Source of the DNA: Denitromonas sp.
Lineage (GTDB): Bacteria > Pseudomonadota > Gammaproteobacteria > Burkholderiales > Rhodocyclaceae
NCBI RefSeq assembly: GCF_034676725.1
Contig: NZ_JAUCBR010000004.1
Coordinates: 1,317,501 to 1,381,500 of the forward strand
Direction of reading: 5' to 3'
Length of the DNA: 64,000 nucleotides
The position numbers and the translations under genes are program-made. The notes beneath the pieces are model-generated. The model saw only the letters and a program-made list of their open reading frames with translations. It was not told where the DNA came from and ran no database searches. Shown piece after piece: positions 37,761 through 48,476 of the stretch; position 1 is the first letter of the stretch, and the number at the start of each line of letters is the position of its first letter.

Positions 37761-38900
37761 TCAGGGCTGGCTGAGCGCACGTTCGCGCTGGATGCTCATC
37801 AGGATGCCGACACCGATGCACAAGGTCACCAGGGCGGTGCCACCGTAGCTGATGAAAGGCAGGGGCACCCCGACGACGGGCAGGATACCACTGACCATGC
37901 CCATGTTCACGAAGGCATAAGTGAAGAAAATCATGGTGATGGCGCCGGCCAGCAGGCGGGTGCCGAGGGTCGGCGCGGCCGCCGCAATCATCAGGCCGCG
38001 CAGCAGCAGCAGGAACAGCACCACCAGCAGCGCCAGCGCGCCGATCAGGCCGAACTCTTCGGCCATGACGGCGAAGATGAAGTCGGTATGGCGCTCGGGG
38101 ATGAAGGACAGGTGCGTCTGCGTGCCGAGCATCCAGCCCTTGCCGAACAGCCCGCCGGAGCCGATGGCGATGGTGGACTGGATGATGTGGAAGCCCTTGC
38201 CCAGCGGGTCGGAGGTCGGGTCGAGCAGGGTGCACACGCGGTGCTTCTGGTATTCGCGCAGCACATGCCAGTCCACCTCGGGCTGGCACAGGGTATCGCC
38301 GAAGGCGACGATCGAACCCAGGCCGAGCACCGCCACCAGCACCAGCGGCACGATCAGCTTCCAGCTCAGGCCGGCGAAGAAGATCACATACAGGCCGGCC
38401 GCGGCCACCAGCAGGCTGGTGCCCAGGTCGGGCTGGGTGACGATCAGCGCCACCGGCACCGCCAGCAGCACACCGGCGAGCACGAACTCAACGAAGCCGA
38501 TGGCCCCCTCGCGCTGCTGGAAGAACCAGGCCAGCATCAGCGGCATGGCGATCTTCATCAGTTCCGAGGGCTGGATGCGCGCCACGCCCAGATCGAGCCA
38601 GCGCTGGGCGCCCTTCGAGATTTCGCCGAACAAGGCCACGCCGACCAGCAAGACCACGCCCACCACGTACAGCGGCATGGCCAGCGAGAGCAGACGCGGC
38701 GCGGGAATGCGCGCGGTCACCCACATCAGCGCCAGCGCCACGCCGGTGTTGACCAGCTGCGCCTCCATGCGCGCCGGCGAGGCGCTCTGCATGATGATCA
38801 GCGCCGCAGCCAGCAGCACGGTGAGCAGCAGGAACAGCGGCGGGTCGATCGGCCGGAGAATGGCGCGGATCAGGGCCACGGGGTGCAGGCGGAATTCCAT
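37761..38900 (-). CDS. rodA: Rod shape-determining peptidoglycan polymerase RodA
   Basis: A 379-residue SEDS-family membrane protein with about ten helices. It carries RIQPSELMKIAMPLMLAWF, DLGTSLLV and the C-terminal VVGVPLPFISYGGTALVTLC that mark the family. RodA polymerises glycan strands with PBP2, encoded 13 bases upstream. Normal length. Confidence 0.95.
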   Translation of the reverse strand: MEFRLHPVALIRAILRPIDPPLFLLLTVLLAAALIIMQSASPARMEAQLVNTGVALALMWVTARIPAPRLLSLAMPLYVVGVVLLVGVALFGEISKGAQRWLDLGVARIQPSELMKIAMPLMLAWFFQQREGAIGFVEFVLAGVLLAVPVALIVTQPDLGTSLLVAAAGLYVIFFAGLSWKLIVPLVLVAVLGLGSIVAFGDTLCQPEVDWHVLREYQKHRVCTLLDPTSDPLGKGFHIIQSTIAIGSGGLFGKGWMLGTQTHLSFIPERHTDFIFAVMAEEFGLIGALALLVVLFLLLLRGLMIAAAAPTLGTRLLAGAITMIFFTYAFVNMGMVSGILPVVGVPLPFISYGGTALVTLCIGVGILMSIQRERALSQP

Positions 38901-38913
38901 CAGCCGGGGGTCC

Positions 38914-40803
38914 TCATTCGTCCGCCGGGGCGTCTTCGTCTTCCGACGCCTGGCCGGCCGGGCGCTTGCCCAGCAGATAGTAGTCGATCACCTGGCGGGC
39001 GATCGGCGCGGCCGAGCGCGAGCCGAAGCCGCCGTTCTCGACCAGCACCGCCATGGCGATCTTCGGCTTGTCGGCCGGCGCGAAGGCGATGAACCACGAG
39101 TGGTCGCGCAGGCGCTCGGCGACATTGCCTTCCTTGTACTTGGTGCCCTTGAGCGAATAGACCTGCGCCGTGCCGGTCTTGCCGCCAACGGTGTACTCGG
39201 CGCCGGCAAAGGCGCGCGCGCCGGTGCCCGTGCGGTTCACATCCACCATCGCGGCGCGCACGGCGGCCAGGTGCGCCGGTTTGAGCGGAATGCGGCGGAT
39301 CGGCTCGGGCTCGACCTCGCGCCGCGCGCCGGTCTGTGGGTCGACCACGTACTTGACCACATGCGGCTTGAACATCACTCCGTCGTTAACCAGCGCCGAC
39401 AGCGCGGTGGCCAGCTGCAGCGGGGTGTAGGCGTTGTAGCCCTGGCCGATGCCGACCGAGATGGTCTCGCCGCCATACCATTTCTGCTGGCCCGGCTTCT
39501 TGAAGCGCTTGCGCTTCCAGTCGGGCGAGGGCAACACGCCTTCGCTCTCGCCGGGCAGGTCGATGCCGGTGAGCTGGCCGAAGCCGAAGGGGCGCATGAA
39601 GTCGGCGATGCCGTCGATGCCCAGGTCGTTGGCCAGCATGTAATAGTAGGTGTTGCACGACTGCACGATGGAGGTGTGCAGATCCACCATGCCGTGGCCG
39701 CCGATCTTGTCGTCCATGAAGCGATGGCCACCGAACACGAAGAAACCCGGATCGGCGACAGCCTGCTGCGCGGTGCGCTTGCCGGTACTGAGACCGGCCA
39801 GCCCCATGAAGGGCTTGAAGGTGGAGCCGGGCGGGTAGGCCGAGTAGATGGCGCGGTTGAGCAGCGGCCGATCGGGCGACTCGTTCAGCCCTTTCCAGTC
39901 GGCCACCGAAATGCCATCGACGAACAGGTTGGGGTCGAAGCTGGGCGAGGACACCAGCGCCAGCACGCCGCCGGTGGACGGCTCGATCGCCACCAGCGCG
40001 CCGCGCCGTTCGCCGAACGCCTGATGGGCCACCGCCTGCAAGCCGGCGTCGACGGTCAGGATCAGGCTGTTGCCGGGCACCGCGGTGCGGCGGCTGAGCA
40101 GGCGCACCTTGCGCCCGCCGGCATCCACCTCGACCTGCTCGGAGCCGGTCTTGCCATGCAGCTCGGCCTCGTAGCTCTCCTCCAGGCCGCGCTTGCCGAT
40201 ATGCTCGGTCCCGCGGTAGTTGGCGGTCTCGCCGCGGGCCTCGATGTGGTCGACGTCACGGTTGTTGATCCGCCCCATGTAGCCGACCACATGGCCGAAC
40301 AGGTCGCCCTGCGGGTACTCGCGGAACAGGCGCGCCTGCACGTCCACCCCGGGGAAGAGATAGCGCCGCGCGATGAAGCGGGCGACTTCTTCGTCGGTGA
40401 GCTTGGTGCGGATCGGCACGCTCTCGAAGAACTTGCTTTCTTCGCGAAATTTCTTGAAACGGCGCCGATCATAGTCGGAAATATCGACAATTTCGGCGAG
40501 CCGGTCGATGGTGTCGTCCAGATCCTCGACCTGCGACGGCGTGATATCCAGCGTATAGGCCGCGAAGTTGCGCGCCAGCACCTTGCCGTTGCGATCGACG
40601 ATGGCGCCGCGGTTGGGCGGCACCGGCACCAGGGCGATGCGGTTGTCTTCGGCGCGGGTGTGGTAGTAGTCGAAACGCACCACCTGCAGGTAGAAGAAGC
40701 GCGCCGCGAGCAGCCCCAGACACACCAGCATGAACAACCCGGCCACCACCAGCCGCAGCCGCAAGCGGCTGATTTCCTGGTCGGGAGAGCGAAACTCGGT
40801 CAT
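38914..40803 (-). CDS. mrdA: Penicillin-binding protein 2 (peptidoglycan D,D-transpeptidase MrdA)
   Basis: A 629-residue class B PBP. A single N-terminal membrane helix (about residues 17-37) comes first, then the dimerisation domain and the transpeptidase with S327 in PPGSTFKPF, SCN in VQSCNTYYYM and KTG in GGKTGTAQV. It cross-links lateral wall with RodA and MreCD. All active-site motifs are intact. Confidence 0.95.
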   Translation of the reverse strand: MTEFRSPDQEISRLRLRLVVAGLFMLVCLGLLAARFFYLQVVRFDYYHTRAEDNRIALVPVPPNRGAIVDRNGKVLARNFAAYTLDITPSQVEDLDDTIDRLAEIVDISDYDRRRFKKFREESKFFESVPIRTKLTDEEVARFIARRYLFPGVDVQARLFREYPQGDLFGHVVGYMGRINNRDVDHIEARGETANYRGTEHIGKRGLEESYEAELHGKTGSEQVEVDAGGRKVRLLSRRTAVPGNSLILTVDAGLQAVAHQAFGERRGALVAIEPSTGGVLALVSSPSFDPNLFVDGISVADWKGLNESPDRPLLNRAIYSAYPPGSTFKPFMGLAGLSTGKRTAQQAVADPGFFVFGGHRFMDDKIGGHGMVDLHTSIVQSCNTYYYMLANDLGIDGIADFMRPFGFGQLTGIDLPGESEGVLPSPDWKRKRFKKPGQQKWYGGETISVGIGQGYNAYTPLQLATALSALVNDGVMFKPHVVKYVVDPQTGARREVEPEPIRRIPLKPAHLAAVRAAMVDVNRTGTGARAFAGAEYTVGGKTGTAQVYSLKGTKYKEGNVAERLRDHSWFIAFAPADKPKIAMAVLVENGGFGSRSAAPIARQVIDYYLLGKRPAGQASEDEDAPADE

Positions 40804-40887
40804 CTCAGCGCCACCGAGCCATCCCGGGGCACTGTGCTACCCCCGCGGGGGCAGCGAACGAAGTGGGCGTGGGGAGGGCGTTCAACA

Positions 40888-41409
40888 TCAGATCGGCCGG
40901 TTGTCGTCACGGTCTTCCGGCTGGTACTGCGGCAGCAACAACACGAAATGCAGCGGCAACCACAGCAGCGCACCGGTCGCGCTGCTCAGGAAATAGCTCC
41001 AGCCGGGGAACTCGGCACCGGCGATCATCCGCACCACCACCATCACCACCTGGGCGCCCAGCAGCAGCGGCAGGATCTGCACCGACTGCTGGATCGGGGC
41101 GAACCACAGCACCCGGCGCGACACCGCGTTGGCGGCATAGGCCAGCAGCACGTAGGCCAGCGCATGCTGCCCCATCGCCGCCCCATGGCCGATATCGACG
41201 AGCACGCCGAAGACAAAGGCGGCGCCCATGCCGACCACCTGGCGCTCGCGCACGCACCAGAAGGCCAGCAGCAAGGCCACCCAGTCCGGCACGCCCGGCA
41301 GCTGGCCGGTCGGGATGTAGGACAGCAGCAGCGCGACGAACAGCGACAGGTACACAAACCAGATGCGGACCGGGCGGAGGATGCGGCGGGAGCGATGGGT
41401 CGGTTGCAT
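40888..41409 (-). CDS. mreD: Rod shape-determining protein MreD
   Basis: A 173-residue protein with five to six hydrophobic helices, no catalytic motif, and typical MreD features such as FGVLVDIGHGAAMGQHALAY. It lies four bases after mreC and 84 bases before mrdA. It works in the elongasome with MreC and RodA/PBP2. Confidence 0.93.
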   Translation of the reverse strand: MQPTHRSRRILRPVRIWFVYLSLFVALLLSYIPTGQLPGVPDWVALLLAFWCVRERQVVGMGAAFVFGVLVDIGHGAAMGQHALAYVLLAYAANAVSRRVLWFAPIQQSVQILPLLLGAQVVMVVVRMIAGAEFPGWSYFLSSATGALLWLPLHFVLLLPQYQPEDRDDNRPI

Positions 41410-41413
41410 GCCG

Positions 41414-42289
41414 TCAGTCCTTTGCCTTGTCCGCCGGCGGCACCTGGCGCTCGGGCGCCGGCTGGGCGCGGCCGAGGATCAGCACCTGCGCGGCATGGCC
41501 CACCCGCGCCACCGGCTCGCAGACGATCTGCGCGAAGGCTTGCAGCTCACGATTGACGCTGACCACCCGCGCCACCGGCAGGCCGGGCAGGAACAGGCCG
41601 TCGAGCCCGGAGGTGACCAGGCGATCGCCCGGCTGCACATCGGCGTTGGCCAGCAGGTAACGCAACTCGAGCATGCCTTCGCCGGCGCCATAGACCACGC
41701 CGCGCTGGCCGGTGCGTTCGACCCGCACGGGAACGGCCTGGGCCTTGTCGGTCAACAGCGTCACCTCGGACTGGATGGGATAGACCCGTGTGACCTGGCC
41801 GATCACGCCCAGTTCATCGACCACCACCTGGCCGGCGGTGACATCGTGCTGCGAGCCGTGGTCGACGATCACCTTGCGCGAGAACACGTCGCGCGCCTCG
41901 TACAGCACATCGGCCGCCACCGAGGTGACGGTGATGCGCTCCGACATGGCCAGCAGCCCACGCAGGCGGGCGTTCTCCTGCTCCAGGTCGGTCTGGCGCA
42001 GCAGGCGCTCGGCGTCGGCCAGCGCCTTGCGGCGCATCTCACGGTTTTCGCGCTGCACCTTGATCAGGGTGGCGAAGTACTTGGAGGCGTTGCGGACGAA
42101 CTCCGCCGGCGTGGCGGCCGCCATCTCGACCGGGTAGAGCACCACCGACAAGGTCTGGCGCACCACTTCGAGATAGCGGAAATGCAGGTCGGCCACCAAC
42201 ATCGCCAGGCAGGCGATGACGAACACCCACAGGCGTACCCGGGGCGCCGGTCCACGGCGGAAAATCGGTGGTGGAGCGTGACCTACCAC
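41414..42289 (-). CDS. mreC: Rod shape-determining protein MreC
   Basis: A 291-residue bitopic protein. A membrane helix (about residues 20-40) is followed by a coiled coil (about 70-115, RENREMRRKALADAERLL) and the periplasmic beta domain with DLGxx-type residues LRYLLANADVQPGDRLVTSG. It starts from GTG at 42289. The charged C-terminus (PAPERQVPPADKAKD) is natural. It lies 70 bases after mreB. Confidence 0.93.
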   Translation of the reverse strand: MVGHAPPPIFRRGPAPRVRLWVFVIACLAMLVADLHFRYLEVVRQTLSVVLYPVEMAAATPAEFVRNASKYFATLIKVQRENREMRRKALADAERLLRQTDLEQENARLRGLLAMSERITVTSVAADVLYEARDVFSRKVIVDHGSQHDVTAGQVVVDELGVIGQVTRVYPIQSEVTLLTDKAQAVPVRVERTGQRGVVYGAGEGMLELRYLLANADVQPGDRLVTSGLDGLFLPGLPVARVVSVNRELQAFAQIVCEPVARVGHAAQVLILGRAQPAPERQVPPADKAKD

Positions 42290-42359
42290 GGCATCACTTC
42301 AGGGCTGCGGTTGCAACCGGTGCCACGGGCGCGGGACTGCATGCGCCCGTTCGCATCGA

Positions 42360-43403
42360 TCATTCAGAGGTAAAGATGGAGCCCAGCTTGTCCATCTTTT
42401 CAAGCGCCATGCCGGAGCCGCGCGCCACGCAGGTGAGCGGGTCTTCGGCCACGATCACCGGCAGGCCGGTCTCTTCCATCAGCAGACGGTCGAGGTCGCG
42501 CAGCAGCGCGCCGCCGCCGGTCAGCACCATGCCGCGCTCGGCAATGTCGGCACCGAGTTCGGGCGGGGTCTGTTCGAGCGCGATCTTGACCGCCGAGACG
42601 ATCTGGTTGAGCGGTTCATTGAGCGCTTCGAGGATCTCGTTGGACGAAATGGTGAAGCTGCGCGGGATGCCCTCGGCCAGGTTGCGGCCCTTGACTTCCA
42701 TCTCTTTCACTTCGGAGCCGGGGAAGGCGGAGCCGATTTCCTTCTTGATGTTCTCGGCCGTGGTGTCGCCGATCAGCATGCCGTAGTTGCGGCGGATGTA
42801 ATTGACGATGGCGTCGTCGAACTTGTCGCCGCCAACCCGCACCGAGCCGGAATACACCATGCCGCCCAGGGAAATGACGCCTACCTCGGTGGTACCGCCA
42901 CCGATATCGACCACCATCGAACCGGTTGCGTCAGCCACCGGCAGGCCGGCGCCGATGGCCGCGGCCATCGGCTCTTCGATGAGGTACACCTGGCTGGCGC
43001 CGGCCGCGAGGGCTGCGTCACGGATGGCGCGCCGCTCGACCTGGGTCGAGCCGCAGGGCACGCAGACGATGATGCGCGGGGACGGCGAGAACAGGCGCGT
43101 GTCGTGCACCCGCTTGATGAACTGCTTGATCATCTGCTCGGTGACGACAAAGTCGGCGATCACGCCGTCTTTCATTGGCCGGATGGCGGTGATGTTGCCA
43201 GGCGTCTTGCCGAGCATTTGCTTGGCCGCGTGGCCGACCGCCTGGATCGTCTTCTTGGCGTTGGGCCCGCCTTCGGTGCGGATCGCCACCACCGAGGGTT
43301 CGTCGAGCACGATGCCTTTGGCCCGCACGTAGATCAGGGTATTGGCGGTACCCAGGTCGATGGCCAGATCGTTGGAAAAGTAAGAGCGCAGAAAACCGAA
43401 CAT
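42360..43403 (-). CDS. mreB: Rod shape-determining protein MreB (actin homologue)
   Basis: A 347-residue actin-fold ATPase: MFGFLRSYFSNDLAIDLGTA with phosphate loop 1, SMVVDIGGGTTEVGVISLGG with phosphate loop 2, and GMVLTGGGALLRDLDRLL with the adenosine motif. The N-terminal amphipathic start fits membrane binding. It heads the mreBCD-mrdA-rodA-rlpA operon and is divergent from gatC. Confidence 0.97.
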   Translation of the reverse strand: MFGFLRSYFSNDLAIDLGTANTLIYVRAKGIVLDEPSVVAIRTEGGPNAKKTIQAVGHAAKQMLGKTPGNITAIRPMKDGVIADFVVTEQMIKQFIKRVHDTRLFSPSPRIIVCVPCGSTQVERRAIRDAALAAGASQVYLIEEPMAAAIGAGLPVADATGSMVVDIGGGTTEVGVISLGGMVYSGSVRVGGDKFDDAIVNYIRRNYGMLIGDTTAENIKKEIGSAFPGSEVKEMEVKGRNLAEGIPRSFTISSNEILEALNEPLNQIVSAVKIALEQTPPELGADIAERGMVLTGGGALLRDLDRLLMEETGLPVIVAEDPLTCVARGSGMALEKMDKLGSIFTSE

Positions 43404-43493
43404 GAAGATCCCGGGAAGTGCTGTAGGGCGGTGGGAAGATAAACGATTATGATAACCTACAAACCCTTGTGATTTAAGCAGGTTTGTTTCCCC
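43404..43493. promoter_or_regulatory. Divergent mreB/gatC promoter region
   Basis: A 90-base, AT-enriched spacer between two divergent essential operons. TATGAT at 43448-43453 is a fair -10 for gatC, and the overlapping complement CATAAT is a fair -10 for mreB, so the two promoters would compete. No good -35 boxes are seen for either. Confidence 0.4.
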
Positions 43494-43781
43494 ATGTCTC
43501 TGTCCATCGACGAGGTTCGTCACATTGCGCGGCTGGCCCGCATCGAGCTGGGCGAAGGCGAGGCGCAGGACACCCTCGACAAACTGAACAACATCTTCGG
43601 CCTGATCGAGCAGATGCAGGCCGTCGACACTTCCCAGGTCGAACCCATGTCGCATCCGCAGGACGTCGCCCAGCGCCTGCGCGACGACGTTGTCACCGAA
43701 TCCGACCGCCGCGACGCCTACCAGCGCGTGGCCCCGCAGGTCGAAGCCGGGCTGTACCTGGTCCCCAAAGTCATCGAGTAA
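43494..43781 (+). CDS. gatC: Asp-tRNA(Asn)/Glu-tRNA(Gln) amidotransferase subunit C
   Basis: A 95-residue GatC: MSLSIDEVRHIARLARIELG and the C-terminal RVAPQVEAGLYLVPKVIE are family signatures. It stabilises GatA on GatB. It is the first gene of the gat operon, 27 bases before gatA. Confidence 0.95.
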   Translation: MSLSIDEVRHIARLARIELGEGEAQDTLDKLNNIFGLIEQMQAVDTSQVEPMSHPQDVAQRLRDDVVTESDRRDAYQRVAPQVEAGLYLVPKVIE

Positions 43782-43808
43782 TCCGCCCGCGCGGCCCCCA
43801 CCGAAGCC

Positions 43809-45263
43809 ATGATCGAAGCCAGTCTCAAAGACCTCGCGGCCGCCCTGCGCGCCGGGACGCTCTCCAGCGTCGAACTCACCACGCTCTTTCTCGACCGCAT
43901 CGACGCGCTCAACCCGACGCTCAACGCCTTCATCACGGTTGACCGTGACGGCGCGCTGACGGCCGCCCGCGCCGCCGATGCCCGCATCGCTGCCGGCACC
44001 GCCGGGCCGCTCACCGGCATCCCGCTGGCGCACAAGGACGTGTTCTGCACCGAGGGCGTGCGCACCACCTGCGCCTCCAAAATGCTGGCCGACTTCATCA
44101 GCCCCTACGACGCCCATGTGGTCAGCCAGCTCAAGGCCGCCGGCGCGGTAATGCTCGGCAAGACCAACATGGACGAATACGCGATGGGCTCGTCCAACGA
44201 GAACTCGCATTTCGGCGCTGCCAAAAACCCCTGGGACGCGACCCGCGTGCCCGGCGGCTCCTCGGGCGGCTCGGCCGTGGCCGTGGCCGCGCGCATGGCG
44301 CCGATGGCCACCGGCACCGACACCGGCGGCTCGGTCCGCCAGCCGGCCGCGCTCACCGGCGTGACCGGCATCAAGCCGACCTACGGCGTGGTCAGCCGCT
44401 ACGGCATGATCGCTTACGCTTCCTCGCTCGATCAGGGCGGCGCCTTTGGCCGCTCGGCCGAAGACTGCGCGCTGCTGCTCTCGGCCATGGCCGGCTTTGA
44501 TCCGCGCGACTCAACCAGTGTCGAGCGCGACACCGAGGACTACACCCGCGATCTGGGCAAGCCACTGGCCGGCCTGCGCATCGGCCTGCCCAAAGAATTT
44601 TTCGCCGAGGGCATGGACGACGATGTGCGCACCGCCATCGACGCCGCGCTCGATCAGTACCGCCAACTCGGCGCCACCACGGTCGAAGTCAGCCTGCCCA
44701 ACGCCAAGCTGGCGATCCCCGCCTATTACGTGATCGCCCCGGCCGAGGCCAGCTCCAACCTGTCGCGCTTTGACGGCGTGCGCTACGGCCACCGTGCCGC
44801 CGAGTACGGCGATCTGGCCGACATGTACGGCAAGAGCCGCGCCCAGGGCTTCGGAGCCGAGGTCAAGCGCCGCATCCTGGTCGGCACCTATGTGCTCTCG
44901 CACGGCTACTACGACGCCTACTATTTGCAGGCGCAGAAGCTGCGCCGCCTGATCGCCGAAGACTTCGCCGCCGCCTTCACCCACTGCGACGTCATCGCCG
45001 GCCCGACCAGCCCCACCGTGGCCTGGCCGATCGGCGAGAAGAGCGATGATCCGGTGCAGATGTACCTGCAGGACATCTACACCATCGCCGTCAACCTCGC
45101 CGGCCTGCCCGGCCTGTCGCTGCCCTGCGGCACCGGCGCGAACGACCTGCCCGTCGGCCTGCAGCTGATCGGCAACTATTTCGACGAAGCCCGCCTGCTC
45201 AACGTGGCACACGGCTTCCAGCAGGCCACCGACTGGCACCGGCGCACGCCGGCGGTGGGCTGA
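43809..45263 (+). CDS. gatA: Asp-tRNA(Asn)/Glu-tRNA(Gln) amidotransferase subunit A
   Basis: A 484-residue amidase-signature enzyme that releases ammonia from Gln. The catalytic Ser-cisSer-Lys triad is visible: Lys in GIPLAHKDVFC, serines in GGSSGGSAVAVA and DTGGSVRQPAAL. Normal length. Together with GatB and GatC it makes Gln-tRNA(Gln) and/or Asn-tRNA(Asn). Confidence 0.97.
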   Translation: MIEASLKDLAAALRAGTLSSVELTTLFLDRIDALNPTLNAFITVDRDGALTAARAADARIAAGTAGPLTGIPLAHKDVFCTEGVRTTCASKMLADFISPYDAHVVSQLKAAGAVMLGKTNMDEYAMGSSNENSHFGAAKNPWDATRVPGGSSGGSAVAVAARMAPMATGTDTGGSVRQPAALTGVTGIKPTYGVVSRYGMIAYASSLDQGGAFGRSAEDCALLLSAMAGFDPRDSTSVERDTEDYTRDLGKPLAGLRIGLPKEFFAEGMDDDVRTAIDAALDQYRQLGATTVEVSLPNAKLAIPAYYVIAPAEASSNLSRFDGVRYGHRAAEYGDLADMYGKSRAQGFGAEVKRRILVGTYVLSHGYYDAYYLQAQKLRRLIAEDFAAAFTHCDVIAGPTSPTVAWPIGEKSDDPVQMYLQDIYTIAVNLAGLPGLSLPCGTGANDLPVGLQLIGNYFDEARLLNVAHGFQQATDWHRRTPAVG

Positions 45264-45274
45264 GCACGCATCGC

Positions 45275-45871
45275 ATGCGCATCGCGCGCGCACCTTCCTG
45301 CCACCGGCCAGGCATGGCCCGGGCGGGCTGGCTCGCGCTCGGCACGGCCGCGCTGGTGGCCGGCTGCAGCGTGCCGCTGCCGCGCCCGGACACCACGCCC
45401 GACGTGCCGATCACCACACCCACGCCCCGGCCCGACCTGCGCGACCTGCCGCCCGAGCCGCTGGCCGCCACGCCGCCGGCCCCGCCGGCGCCACGCAGCG
45501 GCCGGCCGCGCCGCGCCATGACCGCCGAACCCATCGAACTGGCCATGCGCTGCGCCGCGCGCGACGAACGCCGCCACACCGTGCAGGCCGATGTCGAGGT
45601 GCGCGACGGCCTGGTGCGCTACCTGCGCGCCCGCGTCGCCCAGCCCCGCGGCGCCTGCGAGTTCGCCCTGCCCGATTTCGAGCAGACGCGGGTGCTGCCC
45701 AGCATCGAGCTGCTGGCCCGCGACGGCAGCGGCTGCCGCCTGCTGCTGTGGGAGCAGGGGCCGCAGGTGGTGCTCGGCTACGACAACTGCGCACAGTACT
45801 GCCAGCCACAGACCGTCTTTAGCGACGCGCTGCCGATCCTCTTCGACCTGCGGGTCGGCCGCTGCGACTGA
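45275..45871 (+). CDS. Predicted lipoprotein inserted between gatA and gatB
   Basis: A 198-residue protein with a lipoprotein signal (WLALGTAALVAGCSVPLPRP, lipobox VAGC), a Pro-rich linker (about residues 35-80) and a compact C-terminal domain with four cysteines (GSGCRLLLWEQG, DNCAQYCQPQT). A second possible start at 45314 (MARAGWLALG) gives a more normal signal length. No family is recognised. It is co-directional with its neighbours and 11 bases after gatA, so it is probably part of the gat operon although it has no evident link to tRNA amidation. Confidence 0.6.
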   Translation: MRIARAPSCHRPGMARAGWLALGTAALVAGCSVPLPRPDTTPDVPITTPTPRPDLRDLPPEPLAATPPAPPAPRSGRPRRAMTAEPIELAMRCAARDERRHTVQADVEVRDGLVRYLRARVAQPRGACEFALPDFEQTRVLPSIELLARDGSGCRLLLWEQGPQVVLGYDNCAQYCQPQTVFSDALPILFDLRVGRCD

Positions 45872-45929
45872 TGAACATGAACCGGGCGCACACCGTTTGC
45901 GCCGCACTGGATACCACGAGCGAAACACC

Positions 45930-47399
<1,470 letters not shown>

Positions 47400-47479
47400 C
47401 CGACCGGCCGCGCGCCGCGCTCGCGGCGCCGCGGCTTTGCTATGCTGGCGGCCTCAGCACACCGATTCACGAGACCGTC

Positions 47480-48001
47480 ATGCGCCTCCTTTGCTGCAGC
47501 GCCATGCTGCTTGCCCTCGCCACCGCCCCCGCGCTGGCCAACACCGACATCCCCAAGCGCAAGCCCGGCCTGTGGGAGCACGCCATGCAGATGGACCAGC
47601 TGCCCGGCTATACCCACCGTGCGCAGGTCTGCGTCGGCGAGAATCTCGACGACCTGGCCCGCCATGAGGCCGCCGGCCGCTGCGACAAGACCCACATCGT
47701 GCGTGTGGACGACCGCGTGCTGATCGAATCCGTGTGCCAGGCCGACGGCAGCAAGGTCACCACCAAAGGCAGCTTCAGCGGCGACTTCGCCAGCCGCTAC
47801 GCCGGCCAGCTCACCAGCACCTTCGCCCCGCCGCTCAACGGCATGGCCAGCACCCGCATGCGCATGGAGGCCAAATGGCTCGGCCCCTGCCGCCCCGGCC
47901 AGAAGGTCGGCGACGTGATCCTGCCCGATCTGCCCCAGGGCATGGGCGGCATCGATCTGAACAAGATGATGCAGAACCTGCCCAAGCTGCCGGCCCGATG
48001 A
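47480..48001 (+). CDS. DUF3617 exported protein
   Basis: A 173-residue protein with a signal peptide (MRLLCCSAMLLALATAPALA) and a DUF3617 domain: KRKPGLWEHAMQMDQLPG, then CVGENLDDLARHEA and C-terminal GPCRPGQKVGDVIL. DUF3617 proteins are small periplasmic proteins of unknown role, common in proteobacteria. Its stop overlaps the start of the next gene (ATGA). Confidence 0.85.
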   Translation: MRLLCCSAMLLALATAPALANTDIPKRKPGLWEHAMQMDQLPGYTHRAQVCVGENLDDLARHEAAGRCDKTHIVRVDDRVLIESVCQADGSKVTTKGSFSGDFASRYAGQLTSTFAPPLNGMASTRMRMEAKWLGPCRPGQKVGDVILPDLPQGMGGIDLNKMMQNLPKLPAR

Positions 48002-48447
48002 CCGCCCCGAGCCTCGCGGCGCTGATACTGATGACCCTGACCCACACGGCCGCCGCCACCGCCTGGCAAAGCTGCAGCGGCCCACCCGTGGCCGATGCCG
48101 CGCACGAACTGCTGCCCTGCGGTGATCGGCCCAACTGTGTGTCCACCGAGCACCCGGCCGCCGAACGGCGCATCACGCCCCCGACCGGCATCGCCATCGA
48201 CGCCCTGCGCCAGGCCGCCCTGGCCGAACCACGCAGCCAGATCGTCGCCGAGGGCCCGCACTGGTTCATCGCGCATTTCCGCTCGCGCCTGTTCGGCTTC
48301 GTTGACGAGGCCCATTTCATCCTGCGCCCCGACGGCCAGCTCGCCGCACGCAGCGGCGCATGCAGCGGCTACTCCGATTTCGGCGTCAACCGCGCCCGTC
48401 TGGAACGCATCTTCACACGGCTTTCCGGCCCGAACCGCCTAGAATAG
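47998..48447 (+). CDS. DUF1499 exported protein
   Basis: A 149-residue protein with an N-terminal hydrophobic segment (likely signal peptide ending THTAAATA) and the DUF1499 signatures CGDRPNCVSTE, FRSRLFGFVDEAHF and the C-terminal SGYSDFGVNRARLERI. Function unknown. It is translationally coupled to the DUF3617 gene. Confidence 0.85.
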   Translation: MTAPSLAALILMTLTHTAAATAWQSCSGPPVADAAHELLPCGDRPNCVSTEHPAAERRITPPTGIAIDALRQAALAEPRSQIVAEGPHWFIAHFRSRLFGFVDEAHFILRPDGQLAARSGACSGYSDFGVNRARLERIFTRLSGPNRLE

Positions 48448-48476
48448 AGTCAGCCCCCGACACCGAGGACCCCCGC

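Noticed and set aside
36936..41556. Very long open frames on the + strand (718 and 1211 codons) opposite rlpA, rodA, mrdA and mreD
   Set aside because: Their translations are low-complexity His/Arg/Gly/Gln-rich strings typical of the antisense of GC-rich genes; the minus-strand genes have all family motifs.
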